Origin: Willaertia magna
Taxonomy: Eukaryota > Heterolobosea > Eutetramitea > Acrasida > Naegleriidae
NCBI GenBank assembly: GCA_902984215.1
Contig: CADWAF010000441.1
Span: 1-15,293, forward strand
Direction of reading: 5' to 3'
Length of the DNA: 15,293 nucleotides
A program made the translations under genes and the position numbers. This document shows, piece by piece, positions 1 to 7,226 of the stretch. The notes under the pieces are model-generated. The model was not told the DNA's origin and did not search any database. It was given only the letters and a program-made list of their open reading frames with translations. Position 1 is the stretch's first letter. Each line of letters begins with the position of its first letter.

Positions 1-371
1 TATAAGTTTTTATAGTAGTAAAGTATTATAAGTTTTTACTTTTAATACTTTTTTATTATACTATTTTAATTAAGGTGAAGGAATGGTGGGAGGAAAGGAT
101 GGTAGGAGAGTGAGTTGAACTCTTTGTAATTTAATAAATATTGTATTTTATTCTTTTTAAATCTTAGCTCCAAACTTTTGATCCAAATTTTTTTAAAGTT
201 CGCAGCAAAAACCCTACTAAATGTACACATGACTAGTTTCCCAGCTCTCATTTTTTGTGAAGTTAGTAGTGCGATTTAGATCCGAATCATTAGGGTATTT
301 TTTTAATTAAAATAAATTAAAATAATTATTTTACAACATTTTATTAAAAATACAATTAGTAAATAAATAAA
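1..371. other. Intergenic, no supported gene; G-tract island at 74-106
   Basis: This AT-rich DNA lies downstream of the minus-strand kinase fusion gene. A 61-codon minus-strand frame (251-66) exists but shows no recognisable feature. A purine-rich stretch at 74-106 carries eight GG or GGG tracts. Near-direct repeats of TATAAGTTTTTA occur at 1-12 and about 29-40. The upstream gene is outside the window. Confidence 0.6.
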
Positions 372-2927
372 TTAGTATACAGAATTATAACGAATTAAAA
401 TTGTAAATGGTGGTGTATTAAATTTAGGTTTTGAAGAATTAAAATCAGATTCATTTCTAACATCAAATCCTTGATTCTTTAAATAATTTATAACCTTTTC
501 ATCTCTAGGTTTATCTCTATAATGGTAAACAACTGTAAATATAGGTAAACTAGCTTCATCTGATGCTCTTATTATAGGTAATAATACTTCACTTCCTAAT
601 CCTTTACTTTGATTTTCAGGTTTAACAACAACTGCTAATAAAGTCCAATGTGGTTTATCTAAACGTGACAATACACTTTCATGTATCTCTTCTACTGCTT
701 CTATACATCTTAATATCCTAAAGAATGATTTAAATCCTAATTTATTAGGTACTTTAGCTATCCCTACTCTTAACATTTTCCAAAAATCTGTATTTGTTTT
801 ATTATAAGGATGTTGCCATATAGAGATTGCTTGTATTTCTTTTTGTTCACCATTTGGTGGATAATAAGTACTAACATAAATTCTACCAAATTTTAAACCG
901 AAATTTACAATCATTGTAAAGAAAAAGATTAATGCATCATCATCTATTTTTTCTATATTTGTTTCTTTAAAGATATATGCTAATAGTGGATGACAATAAT
1001 TCTTTTCTTCAGTTATTATTTCTTCAGTTATTTCTTCATTAGTGTTTGTATTATTATTTGAATTATTTAAATTATTATTTGTATTAAAATTAAATAAATT
1101 AGATTTAAAAGATTGTAATAAAAATTTAGCTGCTTCATTTACTTGTGTTGGATGAATTTCAGAAACTATATTCTTTCCTCTCATATTCATATCTCTTCTC
1201 CTTTTTGGTTTATGTATCTTTATATAATTAAATACTTGTTGTTTAAATAAATTTTTACCATAAGAAGGAATAATTAATGTTGTATTATTATTACTAGCTG
1301 ACACAGCAGCTGTACTTGTACTTGTTGTGCCATTATTACCACTACCACTACTACTGCCATTGTGATTATTGAATGATGAAGTTGTATATTTACTTTCAAT
1401 AAAATTAGAACCATTATTATTATTATTTGTTGTTGGAACTGAATTGTGACCTGATGAACCAATTAGTGTTGTGTTATTATTGTTATTATTATTAATAACA
1501 CCATTGCCATCACTTCCTCTATCAAAGATAATTGATTCTAAAGATAGAGTAGACGGACTCTTTGTTTGACTACCTGATCGTTTCCTTTTATTATTATTAT
1601 TATTATTACCACCATTATTACTGCCACTACTATTGTGACCATTATTATTATTTAATTGACTTAAAATAAATTGACCAATTGAAGGTTCCGTAATTTTTAA
1701 AATTTCTTCACCAATTTTAGTTTTTGTAATAAATATTTTCCACCATTTTTCTTCCCATAAATTAAAATAAATTTTACATGATAAACCAATATGAAACATA
1801 TCTTCAATTGTTAAAAAAGAAAATACAATTAACTTTAAATCTTCATTTAATAAATTAAAATCTTTTAATGCTAATTTTATATTTTCAATTTTCCCATTTT
1901 GTAAATTTAATTGAATTTTCTTTAAAATTTTAACACTTTTAGAAGCACTTGGTCTTGACATACTATCTACAGATAATAATTGTTTTGTTAATTCAAAAAG
2001 TTCTTTTGAGTAACCATAAGTTCTACAACAAAGATGTTCTAGTTCATCAAATAGATTTGGTTTTTTAGGTAATTCCATACTTATCATAAAGGATTTACCT
2101 GTCATCATTTGTAAAATTATTCTTTTTAATTTAATTTATTTATTTTAATTTATTTAATTTAATAATTATAAAAATTATTTTAAAAATTATAAAACTTACA
2201 CTCCAAAGGAATACATATCTGTCATTTGATCATATGGTTCTTTATTTAACATCTATTATTAATTATTAAATAATTATTGTAAAGAGATTAATAACTTACT
2301 TCATAACTCATATATTGTAAAGTTCCACATTGTGTATGAGCCATTGATTGAGTACCAATTTCTCTAGAAATTCCAAAATCTCCAATTTTTAAAGTACCAT
2401 CTGCTGCAATTAAAATATTATGTGGTTTTCTTTTAATCATTTACAATTATTGTAATTTCAAAAATAACACTTACAAATCACGATCTTTACAAAATAATTA
2501 TTTAACAAAATTAACAAAAAATAATAAACTTACGTATAATATTATGTTCATGTAAATATTCCAATCCTTCAGCAATTTGCAAAGAATAATTTACAATATC
2601 CTCTTCTTTCATTTTCTTTTCAATTTTCCAAGTTGACTGAATTAATTGTTGTAAATCACCACCTGGACAATATTCCAATAATAAACAAACAAAATGTGTT
2701 TCAGTTGAATATTTATGTAAAAAAACCTTTTTATATTTCATTATATTTTTATGATTTAAATCTTTTAATTTATGAGCTTCAAATAAATGCATATTTGCAT
2801 CTTCAAATGAATTCCATTGCATACGTTTAATTGCAACTTCTTCATGTGTTTTTTTATGTTCTGCTAATAGGACTTGTCCTTCAGAACCTCTTCCAAGGAT
2901 TTTAATGATACTATTTATTAATGACAC
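372..2927 (-). CDS. Protein kinase / F-box / GNAT acetyltransferase fusion, 5 exons, 5' end unresolved
   Basis: I reconstructed the exons on the minus strand as (unresolved start)-2534, 2484-2475, 2429-2300, 2252-2200 and 2121-372. All four introns start GTAAGT and end AG, and the frame holds throughout. The kinase part has the glycine loop GRGSEGQV (2894-2871), VAIK (Lys codon 2828-2826), HRDLKPHN assembled over three exons, DFG (2380-2372), GTLQYMSYE in place of the APE region, DMYSFGV, and the late RPSA arginine. The last exon runs without a break from kinase subdomains IX-XI into an F-box (LNEDLKLIVFSFLTIEDMF, about 1850-1730), then an Asn-rich linker, then a GNAT domain ending at the stop. 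The GNAT has the acetyl-CoA motif QSKGLG (611-594), an upstream PHW, and the terminal PPFTILIR seen in this family. F-boxes recruit Skp1/cullin ubiquitin ligases and GNATs transfer acetyl groups; targets are unknown. The kinase is a Ser/Thr type, loosely NEK-like. 2927 is only a frame boundary: no in-frame ATG precedes the glycine loop. Confidence 0.85.
1280..1658 (-). repeat. Asn/Ser/Gly low-complexity linker (AAT/AAC triplet runs)
   Basis: This is the linker between the F-box and GNAT domains. Several runs of 5-8 Asn codons alternate with Ser, Gly and Thr. Runs of ATT on the plus strand (for example around 1470-1500 and 1588-1606) make it prone to length change. A shorter Asn run lies at about 1040-1090. 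Such runs are common in dictyostelid proteins and do not imply function. Confidence 0.9.
2475..2484 (-). other. 10-nt microexon encoding the kinase HRD core
   Basis: The exon is ATCGTGATTT. It is preceded by an intron ending GTAAAG (2533-2485, 49 nt) and followed by an intron starting GTAAGT (2474-2430, 45 nt). With the trailing C of the previous exon and the leading A of the next it spells His-Arg-Asp-Leu, completing HRDLKPHN. Skipping it removes the catalytic aspartate and, being 10 nt, also shifts the frame. Confidence 0.88.
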
Positions 2928-3145
2928 TTGAATGATGAAAAGTAATATTTATTGTTCGCGGTTCATAACCAAAAAAATGTCATTTTTCTAAAAGGCCACT
3001 TTCGCAAAAAACAGCTTCAACCCTCGAGTGCAGCAGCATTTCAGAAAAGAAAAATTGTCCTATTAATAATAATAACAAAGAAAATAACAATTTCAATCAT
3101 GAAACAATTACTAAAACGATTTAAAAAAAATAATTTAAAAAAAAT
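2928..3145. promoter_or_regulatory. Divergent intergenic region between kinase fusion and phosphoesterase
   Basis: These 218 bp separate the head-to-head genes, so both promoters, and probably the missing 5' exon of the kinase gene, should lie here. A small GC-richer patch (about 3015-3040, containing CCTCGAGTGCAGCAGC) stands out from the surrounding A/T runs. No recognised promoter element was found. The role is inferred from position only. Confidence 0.45.
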
Positions 3146-3928
3146 ATGAAATTAGTTTTAGCTTCTGACGTTCACACAGAATTTAAATACACCGTCTTTC
3201 CAAACATTGACAATGGTAAAGGTAAAATTCTAGCGCTATTAGGAGATATAGGTTATCCATCAATTGAAAGATATTATGAATTTATTAAACAATGTGTTGA
3301 AAAAGAATTTGATAAAATCTATATTATTGCAGGAAATCATGAATATTATAAAAGTGATTTAATTTCAACAAAAAATTCAATTGAATTAATTTGTAAAAGA
3401 TTTACAAATGTATTTTTCTTAGAAAGATCTAGCTTAATAGAAAGTGGTTATAGAATTTTAGGTTGTACTTTATGGAGTGATGTTCCAGAAGATTATGAAG
3501 AAGAAACACAATCTGGAATTAATGATTATGTTTATATTAAGGTTGAAGATGAAAATGGTGTGAAAAGAACTTTAACTGTTAAAGATTCAAATAATTTACA
3601 TAAAATTGATAAAGAATGGTTAATTGAAGAATTAAAGAAAGCAAAAGAGAATAATGAGAAGGTAATTGTTTTAACACATCATGCTCCTTTATTGACAGGA
3701 ACTAGTGCTACAAAATATCAATATTCAGCAAATAGATTTGCTTTTGCCACGGATCTTTCAGAGATTATAAAAGAATATAAAGATACAATTGTTTTATGGG
3801 GATCAGGTCATACTCATTACAGTTATGATTTTAAACAGTTTGGTGTAAGATTTGTTAGTAATCAATATGGTTATAGAAATGAAAATAATTATGCTGGATT
3901 TAAAAATGATTTTGAGATTGAACTTTAA
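3146..3928 (+). CDS. Calcineurin-like metallophosphoesterase, 260 aa
   Basis: This single-exon gene shows the five metal-binding blocks of the metallophosphoesterase superfamily in the right order: SDVH (residues 7-10), GD (33-34), GNHE (63-66), THHA (177-180) and GHTH (221-224). These supply the Asp, His and Asn ligands for two metal ions, so the enzyme should be active on a phosphomonoester or phosphodiester; the substrate cannot be told from sequence. The 260-residue length suits a stand-alone catalytic domain. There is no signal peptide or membrane segment, so it is probably cytosolic. The first ATG of the frame is used, since the conserved strand MKLVLASD begins right there. Third codon positions are almost all A or T. 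It diverges from the kinase fusion gene and converges on the secreted-protein gene 104 bp away. The nearest relatives may be bacterial-type single-domain enzymes, which I could not test. Confidence 0.93.
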   Translation: MKLVLASDVHTEFKYTVFPNIDNGKGKILALLGDIGYPSIERYYEFIKQCVEKEFDKIYIIAGNHEYYKSDLISTKNSIELICKRFTNVFFLERSSLIESGYRILGCTLWSDVPEDYEEETQSGINDYVYIKVEDENGVKRTLTVKDSNNLHKIDKEWLIEELKKAKENNEKVIVLTHHAPLLTGTSATKYQYSANRFAFATDLSEIIKEYKDTIVLWGSGHTHYSYDFKQFGVRFVSNQYGYRNENNYAGFKNDFEIEL

Positions 3929-4032
3929 AAGTTTACAAAAATAATTAATTACAACACACATTTATTTAATTTCAAAAATAACAACTCTTAATCAAAACTG
4001 TGCTAATTGTTTAACTGGAAACTGATAATATT

Positions 4033-4887
4033 TTATAAAGTATCTTCTCCGTCACCACTAATATTATCATCTACATCATAAGAATAGTGATCATAATTTC
4101 TTCTTCTATTATTCTTTTCTTCTTCTTCCTTTTTATTATTCTTTTGATTATTATTGTTGTCATTCTTATTTTTATCTTCTTCCTTTTTATTATCAACAAC
4201 CTTATTGTTACTATTAGTTTGTTGTTGTTCCTTCTTTGGTTCTTCTACTTTCTTTTCAAAAGGTGATGCAACATTAGGGAATTGAGGAAATTGGAAGTTA
4301 AAGTTTGGGAATTGTGGTGGTTTAAAATCCTTAGCAAAATCATTAAATGAAGGAATATTTGGAATTTGTGGTTTAAATTGATTAAAATCAACAGGTTTGA
4401 AATTATTCCAAAGTTTTTCTGGATTGAAATGTTCTACCTTATTGTTGTTGTCATTCTTTGAAATAACTGGACGATAAACTGGGAAATATCTATCGATTGC
4501 AGGGAATTGTGGAAGATAACCATCAAATGCAGGATATCTTGGGATATAATTATCGAATGCTGGATATCTAGGGAGATAACTGTCAAATGTTGGATATCTT
4601 GGAATATAATTATCTAAAGCGGGGAGCTGAGGGAAATAATTATCAAATGCAGGTGGTCTAAAACCGTAGAATGGAACAGCTGCTGGATAGCCATGAAAAG
4701 CATAATAAGGCGAAGGGTGGTAAGGAAGTTTTTGTTTATTTTCCTTGTTATTTGCATTTTCCATTCCACCTTCTGGTTCTATCTTTCTTTTGAGGTAATA
4801 ATTATTTTGTGCATAACACAAACTTTGAATGTAATATAAACTTGCAATTAAGGTTGTTAACAAAATTAATTTGTTTGTTACTTTCAT
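4033..4887 (-). CDS. Secreted low-complexity protein with six decapeptide repeats, 284 aa
   Basis: The start is set at the ATG at 4887-4885 because it places a clear signal peptide at the N-terminus: MKVTNK, then a hydrophobic core ending LCYA before Gln27. An in-frame ATG at 5007 would add 40 polar residues in front of it and is less likely. The mature protein has a Tyr/Pro-rich part (about 55-80), six tandem ten-residue repeats (81-140), a Phe/Pro/Asn-rich part (about 150-210, with FPQFPN-type motifs), a Lys/Glu/Asn/Gln-rich charged tail (212-262), RRR, and an acidic end. No enzymatic domain is visible. A structural role in an extracellular matrix, coat or cyst wall is inference from composition alone. 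It has no known family that I recognise. Confidence 0.8.
   Translation of the reverse strand: MKVTNKLILLTTLIASLYYIQSLCYAQNNYYLKRKIEPEGGMENANNKENKQKLPYHPSPYYAFHGYPAAVPFYGFRPPAFDNYFPQLPALDNYIPRYPTFDSYLPRYPAFDNYIPRYPAFDGYLPQFPAIDRYFPVYRPVISKNDNNNKVEHFNPEKLWNNFKPVDFNQFKPQIPNIPSFNDFAKDFKPPQFPNFNFQFPQFPNVASPFEKKVEEPKKEQQQTNSNNKVVDNKKEEDKNKNDNNNNQKNNKKEEEEKNNRRRNYDHYSYDVDDNISGDGEDTL
4468..4647 (-). repeat. Six in-frame 30-bp tandem repeats (decapeptide)
   Basis: The units read FDNYFPQLPA, LDNYIPRYPT, FDSYLPRYPA, FDNYIPRYPA, FDGYLPQFPA and IDRYFPVYRP. The consensus is [FLI]-D-x-Y-[FIL]-P-[QR]-x-P-A. Register is exact with no indels, so the array grew in 30-bp steps. Invariant Asp2, Tyr4 and Pro6 suggest selection on the repeat rather than passive expansion. 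The last unit is the most divergent. Confidence 0.93.
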
Positions 4888-5310
4888 TTTGTAAATTTTT
4901 TTATTTTTGAAGATACATTGTTTTGTGACATCTATGCTTAAATACTTTTCAGAGTTCGTATTTTTAGATAATGTTTTTTTATTTTTATGGTTTGGCAATT
5001 GTCCCAATTTTGTAATTGTTTAAAAATTAGGTCACTGCTCATTTTATAATGTAGCCTTTTCTTAAACCGAAATAGAAGAGGTGCAAAGCACAACCAAGAA
5101 TTTTTGGCTTTAAAACTGGTAGTGAAAGGGACTGTTATTTTAGTAATGTACCTCCAGCAGCTTGGTGTTATTGATTTTAACATTACCCCAATATACAACA
5201 TGAATTCATTCAAAGTTTGAAAACTCAAAAGCCACAACAGTATCAAAATTCGGGACCGAGAAAACCGGGCTAAGCGCTCCTAAAATTTATCGTTAAAAAT
5301 TCGAAAAAAA
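4888..5310. other. Divergent intergenic region with GC-rich island and possible decayed coding sequence
   Basis: This region lies between the minus-strand secreted-protein gene and the plus-strand ORF pair, and should hold both promoters. The half near the secreted gene is ordinary AT-rich DNA. From about 5025 the composition is richer and two plus-strand frames are open for some distance: 5050-5220, and 5076-5171 including GFKTGSERDCYFSNVPP. They loosely resemble the start of the 5311 ORF. At 5251-5280, 20 of 30 bases are G or C, including the palindrome AGCGCT. I could not fold the region into a tRNA. Confidence 0.5.
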
Positions 5311-5745
5311 ATGATTAAAAACAAAAACAAAACAATTTTAAATTTGTTCTTGTATTTCAATCGCAACGAAGGAGATAACATTAAATATCTTTGTAAAAGA
5401 TTTCTTTTTTGGAAAGTAGAAGGAGATATTTGGCGTGACGTACCAGTTTCTTTGGAAGAAGTGTTTGCAAAAGCTGTCAGAAATAGAGATTTTGCATGGT
5501 TGTTCTCCGTCTTGAAATCATTTTGTGGTCAGTGTAAAAAATCTGACAGGCTTCTCGTTGTAGACGTTTACAGCTATGACCCTAAAATCACTGAGTTTTG
5601 TGTAAAAGCTTATGAAGAGAGCAACAAAAATGAAGTGTTAACGATTGAAGAAATCGACCTCAAGTGGCAAGCTGTAAACCAAACTTCCTGCTGCTTCGGC
5701 TGGGAAAGTATCCAGGGCTTCACATCGGATTGCTACCTTCAATAA
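5311..5745 (+). CDS. Unrecognised 144-aa ORF of unusual composition
   Basis: The ATG follows a run of A's (TCGAAAAAAAATG). The protein is mixed and globular-looking, with no Asn runs, no signal peptide and no membrane segment. Visible traits are KVEGDIWRDVPVSLEEVF, a Cys-containing middle (FCGQCKK), LLVVDVYSYDP, and a C-terminal CCFGWESIQGFTSDCYLQ. I recognise no family. G+C is markedly higher than in neighbours: by hand count 23, 24 and 29 of 60 bases in the three lines 5461-5520, 5521-5580 and 5641-5700, against 11 of 60 at 3301-3360 in the phosphoesterase. The stop TAA is followed by AAA and then the ATG of the next ORF in the same frame. It may therefore be the N-terminal part of one longer protein broken by a stop, or a separate gene. 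Confidence 0.6.
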   Translation: MIKNKNKTILNLFLYFNRNEGDNIKYLCKRFLFWKVEGDIWRDVPVSLEEVFAKAVRNRDFAWLFSVLKSFCGQCKKSDRLLVVDVYSYDPKITEFCVKAYEESNKNEVLTIEEIDLKWQAVNQTSCCFGWESIQGFTSDCYLQ

Positions 5746-5748
5746 AAA

Positions 5749-7155
5749 ATGGGCCAGTCTTTCAAATCCTCAACATCGTTCGGTTCAAAGACTTTGTCAG
5801 TTCCGGTACAATTAAGATTTAATAAATATCTATCATTAGGCGAAAACCGTTTCAAAAATCTTCTCTTAGATAGCTTTCACAATTGCAAACTAACAGATCT
5901 TGCTATTAACGTTAGAGTTAAGGATTCTTGTGAGAAGGACTTAAAAACTTCCTCTAACAGATGTGTTCATTCAACTTATTATATTACCGTTCCCATACAC
6001 ATCAATGAATATAAAGATACTGGTTTTTTTAACAAGTTCTGGTTCTTTGAAGAAAGAACTTGGGCAGAAAATTTTCTTTATAGTTATATGTTAGGTTTTT
6101 ATTTAACTCATTATTGCGAAATGAAAGACCCGGTATATTATAACATTCCACTAACAGGAGAATTAAGGGAACCAATAACTATAGATATGCCTCGTTATTT
6201 GTGTTTAGATCCACAAAACATACCTAATAGTTTATACGGTTATTTAAATTCAATGAATGCCAACGCAAACGTAAAGCGTGCAACATCTTCAAATAATAAA
6301 CGGCTTCTTCTATCCGTTGAAACTAATGACAACTTTGAAAACAATCAAATTGTGAATTATATAAACCTTGAAAAGGACGAGATTTTCGAGAAAGTAGCTA
6401 ACAAAATTGTGGGAATAGTTAAACACAATTCTTGGGCTAGACCAGAAGTGTTTTGCTCAAAAGAAAATTTCGAAGTGTATGACTATCCTCTTTGCACTAA
6501 AGTAATTAGAGAAAATGACTTGTATCATTTACAAGTTGATTTAATTAGTTTACTTATCAATTTGTTGCAACCTGGATTGTTGTATCTGGATATATCGGCA
6601 GACAATCAGGTATTTAATGAAAGATTAATGGAAGTAATTAATATAAGTGCCAAAAGTGCCACTAACTATTCTACATTCGCTCTGCCTTTAACTAATAAGA
6701 ACATTATTAACAACTTTCCTTGGAGAATAGCTGACAAACATAAATTTATGAATGAAAGAAAAGAAGTATTTGAGGCACTAGAAAAGAAATTCCCCAACGA
6801 GCTCTATTATTTAAGTGGACTAGCAAAATGTTTAGGAGTTCAAGATAATTGTAGTTTATTGACGGCTGACGAAACTACACTTACATTTAACACAATTGGT
6901 TTTACAAAAGAAGATTACGATAAAATTAAAGAAAGCCACGAAAGTGTAAATAATGACATTTTACTGGGCTACCTGAAAAAAGCTGATGACATTTTCAGAA
7001 AACTGGAGACGAAGTATTTCGTTGCAGAAAGTGCTAAAAGTGGTGAAATCAAAGATGTATTGAATTACCTTAAATATTACTACTCCAAGTATGTAAAAAG
7101 ACAAAACAAAATCAAATTATCTGGACACGATTTTATTGGTGAAACAGGTTTTTAA
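5749..7155 (+). CDS. Unrecognised 468-aa ORF, in frame with the ORF just upstream
   Basis: It begins MGQSFKSS, three bases after the stop of the 5311 ORF and in the same reading frame. The protein is soluble-looking, rich in Tyr, Asn and Phe, with no signal peptide, no clear membrane span and no Asn runs. Landmarks include WFFEERTWAENFLYSYMLGF near residues 103-122, a hydrophobic stretch LISLLINLLQPGLLYLDIS near 271-289, and a charged C-terminal third ending KLSGHDFIGETGF. I know no matching family. Codon use is richer in C-ending codons than the flanking genes at the 5' end, drifting toward local composition by about 7000. Gly2 could invite N-myristoylation, but Lys at position 6 does not fit the usual consensus. 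Convergent with the seven-transmembrane gene 71 bp downstream. Either an independent gene or the main part of a 5311-7155 gene. Confidence 0.7.
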   Translation: MGQSFKSSTSFGSKTLSVPVQLRFNKYLSLGENRFKNLLLDSFHNCKLTDLAINVRVKDSCEKDLKTSSNRCVHSTYYITVPIHINEYKDTGFFNKFWFFEERTWAENFLYSYMLGFYLTHYCEMKDPVYYNIPLTGELREPITIDMPRYLCLDPQNIPNSLYGYLNSMNANANVKRATSSNNKRLLLSVETNDNFENNQIVNYINLEKDEIFEKVANKIVGIVKHNSWARPEVFCSKENFEVYDYPLCTKVIRENDLYHLQVDLISLLINLLQPGLLYLDISADNQVFNERLMEVINISAKSATNYSTFALPLTNKNIINNFPWRIADKHKFMNERKEVFEALEKKFPNELYYLSGLAKCLGVQDNCSLLTADETTLTFNTIGFTKEDYDKIKESHESVNNDILLGYLKKADDIFRKLETKYFVAESAKSGEIKDVLNYLKYYYSKYVKRQNKIKLSGHDFIGETGF

Positions 7156-7226
7156 AATCAAAATTAATCAGTTATATTCCAACAATAAATTATTAATATC
7201 AAAAATTAATCTTTTTACATTTATGT

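Noticed and set aside
66..251. Minus-strand 61-codon frame beginning MRAGKLVM
   Set aside because: No recognisable motif, odd codon use and a short length. It could be an exon of something outside the window, but nothing supports it.
2952..3149. Plus-strand 65-codon frame before the phosphoesterase
   Set aside because: It lacks an ATG at its start, lies in the divergent promoter region and is mostly Lys/Ile from A/T runs.
4938..5246. Minus-strand 102-codon frame upstream of the secreted-protein gene
   Set aside because: It begins at a non-ATG codon, overlaps the intergenic region and the secreted gene's leader, and its composition looks like random reading of a promoter region.
5221..5290. 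Possible tRNA around the GC-rich island
   Set aside because: Neither strand gave a convincing acceptor stem, D-arm or T-loop (GGTTCGAATCC-like) arrangement.
5290..5313. Shared TTCGAAAAAAAATG / AACGAAAAAAATG context at the starts of the 5311 ORF and CLU
   Set aside because: A-runs before ATG are ordinary in AT-rich protists and only two cases share the CGA, so it is not evidence of a motif.
5707..5786. Intron removing the stop between the 5311 and 5749 ORFs
   Set aside because: The only nearby GT sites are GTATCC and similar. Every secure intron here uses GTAAGT, and no acceptor gives a clearly better protein.
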